Shown here: in pieces, positions 10,745 through 22,426 of the stretch
Layout: the number at the start of each line of letters is the position of its first letter
Position numbering within the stretch: position 1 is the first letter of the stretch
Source of the DNA: Hemerocallis citrina
Taxonomy: Eukaryota; Streptophyta; Magnoliopsida; Asparagales; Asphodelaceae
Reading direction: 5' to 3'
DNA: 64,000 bases
Assembly (NCBI GenBank): GCA_017893485.1
Contig: CM030368.1
Span: 176,076,504 to 176,140,503 of the forward strand
Position numbers and translations under genes: made by a program
The notes under the pieces: generated by a model
The model's input: only the letters and a program-made list of their open reading frames with translations
Databases searched by the model: none
Told to the model about the DNA's origin: nothing

Positions 10745-10982
10745 TTTTCAAGTGTAGGACTTGGTTAGCGAAAGATGCAAAGATGAGTATACTGATGATT
10801 ACTTCCAGATTAAAGTTGTTGAATGTTAAAGTTTTATATTTCTTATTGTAACTTCCGCTGTGTAACTGTAATAGACAATGTATAATGAAAAAGTTTTAAA
10901 TTTCTTGTAAATTTGTACGAATTGAAGTCAAAGATCCTGTATTTGCTACGAATTACATGTGTTTAAAATTCAGGGCGCTATA

Positions 10983-11161
10983 ATGTTACCGGTCATGGCC
11001 ACCCCATCGATTAGAAGTCTCGATATAATCACTATATCTTGTAGCGTCACTGTCATCTTACCAATGGGTAGGTAGAAAGTGTCTCTAGTCTCCATCGCTC
11101 GGCAAGAGTGGTAAGTAATGCATGGTCGCATTTCACTTTTGTCAACATCGACATTCCATGG
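10983..11161 (-). pseudogene. Plant mobile domain gene, middle piece (MULE-2)
   Basis: Minus strand reads VDVDKSEMRPCITYHSCRAM then TFYLPIGKMTVTLQDIVIIS and RLLIDGVAMTGN. The segment TFxLPxGxMTVTLxDxxxxxxLxxDGxxxTG is the hallmark N-terminal half of the plant mobile domain. It is bounded by LTR A (left) and LTR B (right) insertions, whose removal would join it to 6150-6599 and 30602-30800. Homologous to SFHLPLGEMTITLQDIAVIS of the MULE-3 copy at 50239. Confidence 0.8.
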
Positions 11162-11844
11162 TGTAGCGCCCCGAATTTCCAATATGATATCTCAGAAATA
11201 CGTGGCACAATTCCGTGCATCAACCTCAATTGTAATAGTAAACATAGCTAAAACACAAATAATTTTTTCAAATTTTTATTACATTAATCTTTACAAAACA
11301 CAGCGAAAAAATAAAACACCTTGAATTACAATCTTTTCTTTTACAACACATCTTTTACAATTTACATAAGCCACATTATCATTCTACAACATGCATCTAG
11401 ATCCCAATGCTATAAGCACCTACCTGTAAAATATGAGGCTAGAGATAACCCTAACCCCCAAAACTACAGGGGTCCGTCATAACGGTGAAAGTGACATCAA
11501 AAGAAATGCAACATAAATAAAGCATAAAGGATAAAGTCATAAACAACATATATCAACAATAATAACAATGGAATATGAAGTAACAATAAATAAAATATGA
11601 AAATATCAAGTGAAACTAGACCAAGTGTCAAGTGTAGGAAAAAGAAAAAACAACATACATAAAACCAAATCAACAAAACACAATGTTATATGCTGACTCT
11701 CTAATGCACACTTGTCGGATTCTATGCATTCCATACTACATAGGTCTGGTGCAAGCCCTTAACGTTCTCCACTTTATAGGGTTTAATCCCTCGTTATGCA
11801 ACTAATCCTACTACGGTGATGGAAACAAGATCCAGAATACTCTG

Positions 11845-12560
11845 CGAATAGGCATCACAACTCTCGACGTGCAAGCATCATATAAGAATAGCTAAAAAAC
11901 TGGAGAATCACCTCTCTGCTGTGTACCCCACGAATAGGCTTGCGAGGTCCTCAACGTGCAAATACACCAGGTACATCCCATGTAGCATTGGTATAAATAC
12001 CTGAAACCCAGATTCGACCCGGACCTGGCATTGGACCGGAACCGACCCGACCTTTTCGAGTCCAGGCCCGGGTCCTAAAATGGGACTGGTTGTACTTTCG
12101 GGTTCGGGTCCAGGTCCGCTCAAAAGAGATCCGACCCGGACCCGGACCCTGCCCCGACCCCGTTAAAAAAACCCCAAAAAATTAACATAAAAATAAATAT
12201 TCTATCCTCATCCCTCCCCTTCTTCCTCCTCAATTCTAAATTTTCCTCTTTCAAACTCAAAACTCGTGCCTTTTTCTTCTCTCCTCTATTCTAAATCCTC
12301 TACACCCCGCCTCCTTTCGCCGCTCACAGAGTAGAAATATTTTAATAGGACCCGGAACCGGACCCGGTCCTCACCAGTCCAGGTCCGGGTCCAATTTTTG
12401 GACCCGTAAGGGACGGGTCCGGGTAGTGAAGGATCCGACCCAACCCGACCCGATACCAATGCTAATCCCATGAATAGGCCCGCCGACCCTCAACACGAGA
12501 ATGCACCCTGCATGCTCCGTGAATAGGCCTGCAGACCCTCGACACGCTAACATACAAATG
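11845..12560 (-). repeat. Diverged minisatellite in LTR B
   Basis: About four units around CGAATAGGC....CCTCAACGTGCAA, at about 11846, 11930, 12471 and 12518; the array is interrupted by the hAT MITE at 11983-12464. They correspond to the minisatellite in the other long LTRs. Confidence 0.5.
11983..12464. mobile_element. hAT-type MITE, 482 bp
   Basis: Perfect 12 bp inverted termini TAGCATTGGTAT/ATACCAATGCTA and an 8 bp duplication ATCCCATG (11975-11982 and 12465-12472), diagnostic of hAT elements. The subterminal regions are dense in GACCCGGACC/GGGTCGGGT-type repeats, as in other plant hAT MITEs. Confidence 0.85.
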
Positions 12561-12842
12561 TCATCTCGAGACAAAACAACACACAAGTCCTGGAACCCAT
12601 CCATTGGACCTAAACCAAGAGTATATACTTACGTTTCCCAAGTTCTATCACATCTCCACTAATTCTTGTCCTTAAGTTGGTTATTAATAAAGACACAAAT
12701 TCCCCTCTCTAGAGTTAGTATATCCTGCCAGACTTAATTTCACAACAATAATCCCAAGACCCCACTGGTCTATATTCACAAAATCTCATCTGCCGGTTCA
12801 TAGGACTCCTACTCAACTCCTAGAGATTCACAAAACGAAAAC

Positions 12843-13436
12843 TGATATGGCTAAAAATGGGGTTAAATCGGAACCGTCCAGATTGGGCACGAATCTTGAA
12901 GCTCAGGGGTAAAACGGTAATTTCACATACAAGCAGATCCAAAGCGGGTACTGAATCTCCTTCTCATAGATCCAATAACCCACGAACAGGTCCGCTCCAA
13001 TTGGGTACGGGTCCCAACCCGGAGCGAGCCCAGACCAGCAAGAGACAAATCAGGGCCACTGACTTGACCAAGTCAACGGGCCTGATTTGCTCTCACCGGG
13101 AATCAAGGGGTTAGTTTCCTAAACAGACTGTGAGGATTTTTCTCCTAGCAGTTACACAGGGAACCAGGCCTCTAATCACTCCCCTGGCGACTATAAATAC
13201 CTCCCCTTTGCCGCTGTGACCAGGTTAATCACTTTTTCACCACCTTAAGCTCTTTTCTTTAATCACCACTGGTTACTGACAAGAGCGTCGGAAGGTGCGT
13301 CGCCGGAATCAATCCCGGTGTCTCGCACTTCCTTGCAGGTTGCGGCAGGAGCAAGAAGGCTTGGGTCAGCTGTTCAGGTTTTTCTCGAGCTCACAAATTC
13401 TATCTGTTTACCCCCACACCGAAATCAGCGGTAACA
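12843..13436 (+). repeat. 5' LTR of Tat element
   Basis: Begins TGATATGGC and ends GGTAACA. A TATA box CTATAAATA at about 13191-13199 gives a transcript start near 13225. Nearly identical to 27546-28140. Confidence 0.95.
13191..13199 (+). promoter_or_regulatory. TATA box of Tat 5' LTR
   Basis: CTATAAATA within the LTR, also present in the 3' LTR at 27895-27903. Confidence 0.7.
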
Positions 13437-13439
13437 GAT

Positions 13440-13457
13440 TGGCGCCGTCTGTGGGAA
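13440..13457 (+). promoter_or_regulatory. Primer binding site of Tat element
   Basis: TGGCGCCGTCTGTGGGAA begins three bases after the 5' LTR and starts with TGG, the complement of a tRNA CCA end. This PBS sequence is typical of plant Tat-type elements; the exact tRNA was not determined. Confidence 0.8.
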
Positions 13458-13504
13458 AAACCACACGAACAGCCTCAGCCCCTTCTTTGTCGTCCTTTCC
13501 AACC

Positions 13505-16491
13505 ATGCCTCCAAAGAAGGTCAGATCGAGAGGGTCCAACCGCGGAACCAACCCCGCCGACCCTACAGAGGAAGCCCCTGTCAATCCTATTCCACAGCCC
13601 GAACTTCCTCCACCGGCCCCGCAGGGCCAACCTCCTCTTCCTAAACAGCAACCCAACAATGGTCCCTCCGGACATAACGGTCGGAGGCAGAAGCAGCCCT
13701 TCAATCCGGACCATGTCTCGGTCCATAATGAGTCCTCGGACTCAATGGCTTCTCATCACCCCGACCTCCGCAACACGATCCTGAACCGCCAGAAGGATGA
13801 AGACCCCCGCACCCACCTTGATGAAAGGCGGGCCCGAGAGGGAGCCTCCCGCCAGCATCAGGGTGAGCGGTCCCCTCAGCGCCGGGATGGCAGAAGGTCT
13901 CCGGACCGCAGGGGTCGAGCGACATCTCCCGAGCGCCGAAGGAGGAGGCCGCATTCCCCGCGGACCGGCATCATCGAAGGAACAATGACGCACCTATCAC
14001 TCGTGCCGAGTTCCTACAATTTCAAGACACCGTGCTGCAGGCCCTCAACCTTCGGCAGAACAACCAAAATGCCCAGAGGGCTCCAACGCCCCCGAGGGCT
14101 CCCAGTCCTCATCGCCGAACCCGAAGTCCTTCCCCGGCTCCCAGCCGCCAACAGCAGCACTACAGTCCTCGCCGATCCCAGGACTACCGGCGCCGCAGTC
14201 CCCGCTCCCCTTCCTATGAAGAAGAGTCCGGGGGATCGTACGATTACCAGCGGAGGGACGATGCCCTCAACCGCCGTCTTCATGAGGTGGAGAGGCGCAT
14301 TGGTCGCATGGACAGAGAGGAGGAGTCCCGAGCAGGAACCGTCCGCCCCAACAGACCCCCTTTCTCTCGGTCGATCATGGAGGCCCACATACCGAGGGGT
14401 TTCAAACCTCTGCAGTTTGAAACGTACTCAGGGGAATCCGACCCAGTCGATCACGTCGAAAGCTTCAAGACCCTGATGCTGATCCATCAAGCTTCCGACG
14501 CCGTGCTCTGCAGGACCTTCCCCGCCACCCTCAGGGGGTCGGCTCGGGAATGGTATTCCAGACTCGCTCCCTCCTCCATTTTCTCGTTCGAGCAGTTTGA
14601 AACGCTGCTCATAACTCACTTCGTGAGTAGCAGGCGAGCTGAGAAGACAAGCCTCTCCCTACTGAACCTGCGGCAGGAAAAGGAAGAGAAGCTGCGGGAC
14701 TATGTTAAGAGATTCACCGCAGAGGTCAGGTCTATCGCCTCCTTAGACCAGTCAGTGGCGACCGTGGCGTTCCAGTCGAACGTCCTCAACGCCAACCTCC
14801 GATCGTCCCTAGCCAAGAAGCCCCTGCATAACTTCGCCGACCTCCTCCTGAGGTGCGAGAAGTATATCCGGGCAGAGGAGGCTGAAGCCCTCCCGACCTT
14901 CGAGGGGCCCTCCTCCGGGTCGAAGAGGAAGGCGACGGGGGAAGAGGGGTCCAAGAAAGCACAGAAGGACAACGGCGGTCAACGACGTCCTCCCCCTAGG
15001 TTCGAGAAGTTCACTCCCCTCACCACCAACGTCTCCACCATCCTAATGGAAGTGGAGAAGGAGGGGGTCATCCCTCCGGCTCCGAGGATGCACACCCCGG
15101 CAAAGAGAAGGAACAAAGATAAATGGTGTCGTTACCATCGGGATCACGGCCACGACACGAACGACTGCCGAGCATTGAGAGATGAGATAGAAGCCCTCAT
15201 CCGGAGGGGGCAGTTGGCCAAATTCGTAAAGGCTAACGATCGGGCGGATCGCAGCACTCCTCCGCCTCGGGGGGCTAACAAGCGCTCCGAGCGACGCGAG
15301 GAGACACCCGAGTTCGAGGAAGAACGGGTTCTGCACCTGATCCACGGGGGCCCCATGGGAGGCTCCTCTAATTCCTCTCGGAAGGCCTTCGTCCGAGAGG
15401 TTAACTCGGTTCACAGCGCCCCTCCTCCCAAAGGTCTCGGCGTCCCTGTGTCTTTCTCTGATGAAGACCTCGAAGGGGTCCGAACACCACACTGTGACGC
15501 CCTCGTCATCGACCTCCGCATGGCCAACTTCAAGGTGCAGAGGATCTTAGTAGACAATGGAAGTTCGGTCAATATCCTCTTCCTCTCGGCCTTCCGAGGC
15601 CTGCAGCTATCCCGGGACCATCTCAAGCCGGCCGGTTACACACTCCACGGGTTCACGAGGGTCCCGGTAACTGTCGAGGGGGTGATAACCCTAGACGTAA
15701 CCGCTGGAAGCGCCCCTACTACCCGGACCGAGCCGATGAACTTCATGGTCGTCGACGTCCCGGCAGTGTATAATGTCATTCTGGGCCGACCCGGCCTAGC
15801 TGCCCTGGAAGCTGTCCCCTCAGCATACCATCTCAAAATGAAGTTCCCCACTCGGTCGGGAGTAGGGGAAGTCAGGGGAAGCCAAGAGATGGCTTGGAAG
15901 TGCTACATGACTTCCACAGGGGGACCAGTGCTCTCGCTCGAGACACTAGAAATCCCCGAGCCGAAAGTTCGACCAACGTCCGAGCCGGCGGACGAGTTAG
16001 AAGAAGTGCTCTTCTCGGACGAGGACCCGAGCCGAAAGTTCCTCATCAGCAAGTCCTTGCCGACCGTGCTGTGCTCTGACCTGATTAAATGCATCCGGGA
16101 TAACCGTGACTTGTTTGCATGGTCGGCCGCGGACATGCCCGGCATTTCCGAGGAGTTGCTCGTCCACCGCCTAAGTGTCGAACCGGGGTGCAAACCGGTT
16201 CAGCAGAAGAGACGAAAGTTCACTCCCGAGCGACAGCAGGCCATCAAGGAGGAGGTGGATAAACTGTTGAAGGCCAAGTTCATACAGGAGGTAAACTACC
16301 CCGAGTGGCTCTCCAATGTTGTAATGGTCAAGAAGTCCAACGGCTCCTGGAGAATATGCATTGACTTCACCGACCTGAATAAGGCGTGTCCGAAGGACCC
16401 TTTCCCTCTCCCGAACATCGACACTCTTATTGATGCCACCTCGGGCCATGAGCTCCTCAGCTTCATGGACACATTCTCGGGCTACAATTAG
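13505..16491 (+). pseudogene. Tat gag-protease and start of reverse transcriptase
   Basis: Starts MPPKKVRSRG at 13505 with a Pro- and Arg-rich head of about 150 residues. A one-base frame change near 13960 moves the reading to the frame of 13981-16491. The gag core (14380-14900) reads GFKPLQFETYSGESDPVDHV then WYSRLAPSSI and LRQEKEEKLRDYVKRFTAEV. A CX2HX4HX4C knuckle (CRYHRDHGHDTNDC) is at 15127-15168. Protease has VDNGSSVNIL, with the active Asp at 15553. Reverse transcriptase begins near 16230 (WRICIDFTDLNKACPKDPF). A TAG at 16489-16491 stops the frame in SGYN*IRM, where Gln is expected (CAG to TAG). Confidence 0.9.
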
Positions 16492-19242
16492 ATCCGAATG
16501 TTCCCTCCGGACATTCCGAAGACCTCCTTCGTCACCGATCAAGGCCTTTACTGCTACCGGGTCATGCCGTTCGGATTGAAGAACGCGTGCGCCACCTACC
16601 AGCGCCTCGTCAACAAGGTCTTTCAGAGCCAGATAGGCCGGAACATGGAGGTGTACGTTGACGACATGCTCGTCAAGAGCGTCCGAGGCACTGACCACGT
16701 GGCCGATCTCCAAGAGGCCTTCGGCGTGTTGAGAAGGCACAGCATGCAGCTGAACCCGAACAAGTGTGCGTTCGGGGTCTCTTCGGGGAAATTTCTCGGC
16801 TTCATGGTAAGCCAACGAGGGATCGAAGCTAATCCTGAGAAGATTAAGGCCATATTAGACATGGCCCCGCCTCGAAACATCAAGGAGGTGCAGAAGCTTA
16901 CTGGTCAGCTCGTCGCTATCGGCCGGTTCCTCTCGAAGTCGGGGGAAAAGTGCCTCCCCTTCTTCAAAGCACTCAGGGGGGCTAAGGGTTTTGAATGGGG
17001 CCAACCACAACAGGAATCGTTCGACCAACTGAAGGCCTACTTGGTGAACCCCCCTCTGCTCAGCAAACCGGTCCCGGGCAAGACTCTCTTCATCTACTTG
17101 GCTGCTTCCGAGCAGACCCTAAGTGATGTCTTGGTGAGAGAGGAGGACCGGGCCCAAAGGCCTATCTACTACGTGAGCAAGGTACTTCGGAACGCCGAGC
17201 TCCGCTATCCGAGGATAGAGAAGATGGCCTACGCCCTGGTCATGGCAGCGAGGAAGCTTCAGCCGTACTTTCAATCCCACTCGGTCGTTGTCCTCACTGA
17301 CCAACCCTTAAAGCAGATCCTCCACAAGCCTGAGACCTCGGGCCGGCTGATGAAGTGGTCCATAGAGCTGAGTCAGCATGACATCTCTTACCAGCCTCGG
17401 ACGGCAATTAAAGCACAGGCCCTCGCCGACTTCATCGTAGAATCCACCATCCCTGAAGTCAGCCACGTACCGAATAGACCCCCCATTTGGACAGTCTTCG
17501 TGGATGGCTCCTCCTGCAGCGAAGGAAGCGGCGCCGGAATCATTCTGAACGGCCCTGACGACTTCGTCCTCCAGTACGCGATCCGTATGAACTTCAAGGC
17601 CTCTAACAATGAGGCGGAATACGAGGCACTCATTGCTGGTCTCAGACTTGCACGAAGTGCTGGGGCACAGCGCCTCCGAATCCACAGCGATTCCCAGCTT
17701 ATCGTGAACCAAGTCTTGGGCGAGTACGAAGCCCGAGACGAGCGGATGGCGAAGCACCTCGCTAAGGTTCGGGCCCTCATGAGCCGGTTCGAGGAGGCGC
17801 TCATCCAGCGGGTCCCTCGTGAAGAGAACTCACAGGCCGATGCCCTCTCCAAATTGGCTTCATCCTCCCTACAAGGTCTCGAACAGACCGTACTGATCGA
17901 AGTCCTCTCTAGGCCGAGCATAGAAGACGGGACACCCGGCTCGGTGGAGTCATTGCCGGTCATGTTGCAGAATAATTGGATGAAGCCGTTGGTGGAATTC
18001 TTGAGGGACGGGGTTCTGCCTGAGGATCCCAAGGAAGCGCGCCGAGTCAGAACTCGGGCCGAGGGCTATGTCTTGATCGAGGGTATCTTATACAAACGCT
18101 CCTTCTCCCAAATAGACGGCCGACCATACCTAAGGTGCCTCTCTCCAGAGCAGGCCGAATATGCCCTACAAGAGCTCCACGAAGGCATCGGCGGGGCACA
18201 CTCAGGGTCCAGGTCCTTGGCCCGAAAAGCTTTGAATTATGGATACTTCTGGCCGACCCTCCTTCAAGACGCCGAGCGACACGTTCGGCAATGCAGCTCT
18301 TGTCAGAGACACTCCAGCATCCATCGCCTCCCTCAGGCCAACCTCTCCTCCCTATCAAGTCCTATCCCCTTCGCAATGTGGGGGATGGATTTACTAGGGC
18401 CTTTCCCTCCGGCTCTGGGTCAGTTCAAGTTCTTGGTCGTAGCCATCGACTACTTCTCGAAGTGGGTCGAGGCCGAGCCCCTCGCCACTATAACCGACAA
18501 CAAGGTGGTACAGTTCTTCTGGAAGAGCATCATCTGCAGGTTCGGCGTCCCCCGTGTCCTCGTGACGGACAACGGGACTCAGTTCACTGGCGCAGCATTC
18601 CGAGCTTTGTGCGACGACCTTGCCATCCAGCAGCGCTTCTCGTCCGTCTCCCACCCTCAGTCGAACGGACAAGCAGAAAATGCTAATCGGCAGATTCTCG
18701 CAGGCATCAAGAAAAGGCTGGACAAAAGTTCCAAAGGCTTATGGGTCGACCAACTCCCCAACTTCCTCTGGAACTACTGCACGAGCAAGCGGACCCCTAC
18801 AGGCGAGTCCCCTTTCAACCTCACCTATGGGTCCGAGGCCGTGATACCTCTAGAGGTCAGAATACCTTCCCCTCGGCTCACAGCCTATGACGAAGAACAG
18901 AATGCCAGGGACCTCAGAGCAGACTTAGACCTGGTAGATGAACTGAGGGAAAGAGCGTCGATTCGGCAGCAGAATTACCGAAGGAGGGTCGAACTGGCGT
19001 ACAACAAGAAGGTCCGACCCGCCAACCTTAAGCAAGGGGACTTAGTCTTGAGAAAACTGGCCATATCCTTCCCCAATCAGAAGAGCAAGCTGGCTCCGAA
19101 CTGGGAAGGGCCGTACAGGATCACGAGGGTAGTTCGGCCCGGAGCATATCGTCTTGAAGATCTAGAGGGCAGAGAAATTCCGAGGACCTGGAATGCCGAC
19201 CACCTCCTAAAATACCAAGAAAGTGCTCCGGCGCCACTCTAA
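16492..19242 (+). pseudogene. Tat reverse transcriptase, dual RNase H and integrase
   Basis: Same frame continues after the stop. RT resumes IRMFPPDIPKTSFVTDQG, with YRVMPFGLKNA and the catalytic YVDD at 16654-16665. The RT-linked RNase H spans about 17080-17440 (TLFIYLAASEQTLSDVLV; the usual catalytic DAS is AAS here). A second RNase H at 17480-17870 keeps VDGSS, NNEAEYEAL, HSDSQL and QADALS, so all four acidic residues are present. Integrase has an HHCC finger (18178-18306: HEGIGGAHSG...CSSCQRH) and the DDE core (GMDLLGPF, VTDNGTQF, GQAENANR). It ends with a basic C-terminus at TAA 19240-19242. Apart from the upstream nonsense codon this part looks intact. Confidence 0.9.
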
Positions 19243-19332
19243 GTATCATAAGACATCGAGCCATTCCTGTCCTTTGACTTGTAACCTATTTTCATAAATT
19301 GTACTATGTAAAACGGTTCGTCGTCGATTATC

Positions 19333-19338
19333 AATAAA
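19333..19338 (+). terminator. Sense polyadenylation signal after Tat pol
   Basis: AATAAA 91 nt after the integrase stop. It faces an antisense AATAAA at 20641-20646, so sense and antisense units converge here. Use of this signal is not proven. Confidence 0.4.
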
Positions 19339-19417
19339 GAAAGCTCTTTCGTAATTGTGAATTCGCATGCTTCTCTCCCCTCTTATCATCTGCTTTTTAA
19401 ATTGTGATTTCAACCAA

Positions 19418-19966
19418 TGGTTCGGAGTCCACGTCCGGCTCGGCTTTACCTCCTCGGTTCGCCTCCGGACGAGCCAGGGGTAGATCGCCGTTCGGAATTG
19501 CTCCCACAACCGTTGAACTACACCGATGGTTCGGAGTCCAACACTCGGCTCGACTTTACCTCATCGGCTCGTCCCCGGACGAGCAAGAGGTAGATCGCCG
19601 TTCGGAATTGCTCCCACAACCGTTGAACTACACCGATGGTTCGGAGTCCAACACTCGGCTCGACTTTACCTCCTCGGCTTGTCCCCGGACAAGCCAGAGG
19701 TAGATCGCCATTCGGAATTGCTCCCACAACCGTTGAGCTACACCGATGGTTCGGAGTCCAACACTCGGCTCGACTTTACCTCCTCGGCTCGTCCCCAGAC
19801 GAGCCAGAGGTAGATCGCCGTTCGGAATTGCTCCCACAACCATTGAACTATACCGATGGTTCGGAGTAGAACACTCGGATCGACTTTACCTCCTCGGTTC
19901 GCCTCCGGACAAGCTAGGGGCAGATCGCCGTTCGGAATTACTCCCACAACCGTAGAACTACAACGA
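19418..19966. repeat. 110 bp tandem repeat, five copies
   Basis: Units start TGGTTCGGAGTC at 19418, 19527, 19637, 19747 and 19857. They are about 90 % alike and contain GACGAGCCAGAGGTAGATCG. Tandem arrays in this position are known for Tat elements and have been proposed as seeds of satellite DNA. Confidence 0.95.
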
Positions 19967-20227
19967 TGGTCCTGGAGTCCTACACTTAGCTCCCAGTCCC
20001 CCCAAGCTTGCTTCGTGGCAGACTAGGAGTGATCCACCCCTCTGCCTCGCCAGTGGAGGGATACCGAAGCTACGTTCGGCCGCATAATCCGAGCAATCTT
20101 GCCTAGCAGCCGAAGCCCGAAGCCCTACGCCTTCGGTCGGCTACCGAGCAAGGGCCTTTCCGACCCTGCAAACGGAGAAAACTCACTTTCTCCTCAACTT
20201 TCGTGCATGATCTCGATCAGACGGCCC

Positions 20228-20510
20228 AGATCTTGCCACCGACGCTAAATGACAAGATAGCGTTTTCTTGGGAACTGAGCTGCCTCGAGATTTGTGCCAA
20301 ATCCAACGGTTCAGATCTTGCCACTGATGCTAAACGACAAGATAGCGTTTTCTTGGGAACTGAGCCGCCTCGAGATTCGTGCCAACATCCAACGGTTCAG
20401 ATCTTGCCACCGATGCTAAACGACAAGATAGCATTTTCTTGGGAACTGAGCCGCCTCGAGATTCGTGCCAACATCAGACGGCCCAGATCTTGTCAGAATC
20501 GCTAAACGAC
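20228..20510. repeat. 85 bp tandem repeat, three and a half copies
   Basis: AGATCTTGCCACCGA-type unit starts recur at 20228, 20313, 20399 and 20485, each with ACGACAAGATAGCGTTTTCT. Related single copies occur at 25198 and 26870, after a conserved CAGACGGCCC segment. Confidence 0.9.
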
Positions 20511-20640
20511 AAGATAACGCCCCGTTAAGAGCCCGTTTGCTTCGAGACTCTCGCCGACGGCACCATGTGCCCGGCTTAAAGACCTCGGCACGGCCCACAC
20601 ACTTACGAGCGAAATAAGGACGCAGAGCAACAAAGAGAAT

Positions 20641-20646
20641 TTTATT
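20641..20646 (-). terminator. Antisense polyadenylation signal
   Basis: AATAAA on the minus strand, about 100 nt after the last antisense stop (20747-20745). It fits the 3' end of the antisense gene. Confidence 0.45.
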
Positions 20647-20744
20647 AATGATCGTCACACAATACAAAGCAGTCTTTTCATAGTTACAAAGTGTTGGGAA
20701 ACAAAAAAAAAATATATACAACGCCGACCCATTACACTTGGTCC

Positions 20745-21197
20745 TCAAACGGAAATGTCTTCACCGGACTCTTCGATCGCTAACCTTTCCACTTCGGCTG
20801 TTAGCCCCTCTGCCTCCTTCCGAAGTTTCGCCTCCACAGTCTGCAAGTGACGGATCTCATAGACCAAATCGTCTCGCTCGGTTATTATCTTCGACTGATT
20901 GTGCCGAATACATTGGACCCGAAGAGCGTTGCTAAAAGCAGACTGCGAGTCTTCATCCTCCCCTACGGGAGTCGCCTCGACGATCCAACCCTCCAGGCGT
21001 TGGATCTCGGCGTCCCGTTGGCCGAGGACGGACTGAAGGTGGGCCCGCTCGCTCTCAGCCCGGCGTAACCTCAGCTCCACACTACGAAGCCGCTCTCGAC
21101 GCTTCAATGAGCTGGACTTCGTCGCCCCTGAAATCACCTCGGTCTCAGCACCCTCGTTCGCGCTGTCGGAATCCGAGTCTTGGACTGCCACCACGAG
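20745..21197 (-). pseudogene. Tat antisense gene, last coiled-coil exon
   Basis: A 3' splice site (CCTTCTTTTCAG) on the minus strand opens an exon at 21197. It reads LVVAVQDSDSDSANEGAETE, then Arg/Glu/Leu-rich heptads (LRSVELRLRRAESERAHLQS, EAKLRKEAEGLTAEVERLA) to a stop at 20745. It predicts a long coiled coil of unknown function. The upstream intron shares sequence (AATTTTCTAAG/CCAAGTGTTGGGC types) with the other antisense introns. Confidence 0.6.
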
Positions 21198-21371
21198 CTG
21201 AAAAGAAGGGAAAACGAACAGCAAAATTTCAATATACAGCCGAAGCCCAACACTTGGAAATTTTCTAAAGAAACTCTCAGATTCGCATTCGGATATAATA
21301 GTGTTACAGACGGTCGAACCGACCCTACAATTAGGTTTTACAACAACCAACAAAAGTGAAAAACGACATGA

Positions 21372-22211
21372 TTAGGGCCTCTTCGGAAGGGGAATGCTTC
21401 GGTTTAAGGAAACGCGAGGACGACAAGGCCTGCCGTCCGAGCTCGATCCTAAACCAACGAAGCGCGACCCCCCTTCACTGCTGGCTCTAACAGCGGCGCC
21501 GACTGAGGCTCCGCTCGACGAGACGGCCACACTGCTCTGAGCGTCGGCTGGACTCCGCCTGGTCGTAGGCAAGCGTGTCGCAAGTTCGTAAAATGTAATC
21601 CCTCTCTCGCTCTCTTCGCGGGTACACGATGTGCTCCGAACGTTGGCTCTCCCGGGCAGGGGCTTGAGCGACGCGACCTCCTCCTCCAGTTCGATGATTC
21701 TATCCCTCAAAGCATCGTCCTTTGCCAACTTCTTCGGTCGAGGGAGCTTCGACGAGCCCGAGGCGTTGGCACTATCGGTCGCAAGCCGTCGGTAATGGGT
21801 GACCTCGATCCCCCTATCTATAGTAATCCTCCTAAGCTTGTCGACCTCGGCTAGCAGCTTCTTACGCTCGGATGAGGCCTTCTCCAGCTCGGAAGCAAGC
21901 TTCTCTTCTTCCGCCAAGCGGCCTCGCCCCACTGCCTCCAAGTGTCGGATTTTGGCCGAGAGCTCTTCGTTCTTCTGCTCGGCGACGGCGAGCTCCCCAC
22001 CAAGCCGCTCGACTTCGCCCTCGAGAGCAGAGACCAGGGGTCATTTTCGTAGCTGCGCCAACTCGCGACACTTCGCCCTGGCCAGCGCCTTTACCTCCCC
22101 CAGTTCCAAAAATAAGTAAAAGCGCTTCTCGCGGCTCAGTGACAGCTCTCGCTTCGTCTTGACCAACTCTTTACGGAGGTAAGAAACCTCCGTGATCGGA
22201 CCGAACTTCAC
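21372..22211 (-). pseudogene. Tat antisense gene, middle coiled-coil exon
   Basis: Opens after TCTGCTTTTCAG at 22211: VKFGPITEVSYLRKELVKTK, coiled coil, a TGA near 22041 where CGA (Arg) is likely, then EVERLGGELAVAEQKNEELS and further heptads, ending in a Ser-rich tail and a stop at 21372. The frame is continuous across the TGA, so a single transition broke it. Confidence 0.6.
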
Positions 22212-22426
22212 CTGAAAAGCAGAGATAAATCCGATGGGACAATACATAGAAACATCTACAACTAATCACACGCAAATCCGAGGCTCAACACTTGGATAAA
22301 TTTTGGCCAAACAAAATATTTTCATTCAAAACCGAGAAGAAAGTTTTACAAAAGCGGTGGCCAGTCCGCAGTTAGGCTTACAAAAAGAAACAAAACAACA
22401 AAAGAAAAAAAAAAGAGACAACCGAG

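Larger units (their letters stand above)
6600..10982 (+). mobile_element. Long solo LTR A (TGTAACACCCC family)
   Basis: Starts TGTAACACCCCGC and ends GGGCGCTATA, the latter a transition-decayed version of GGGTGTTACA seen in the other copies. The flanks are not a clean duplication (GATTT / ATGTT). Without its MITE it is about 3.5 kb. It has no coding capacity. It splits the PMD gene of MULE-2. Conserved parts shared with copies C and E: ACGT arrays, donor-like site at 8477, two tRNA-like modules, GTATGGGATGCATGGAATCC near 10539, and the palindrome/acceptor at 10717-10744. The internal region of the parent element is absent, so its lineage (probably Ty3/gypsy) is inferred from the termini only. 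Confidence 0.75.

Noticed and set aside
13295..14476. A separate 393-residue protein gene at the start of the Tat element
   Set aside because: Its first part overlaps the LTR and PBS, and its last part is an out-of-frame reading of gag after a frameshift near 13960.
19404..19955. Several small ORFs on both strands
   Set aside because: They are readings of the 110 bp tandem repeat and differ only by repeat phase.
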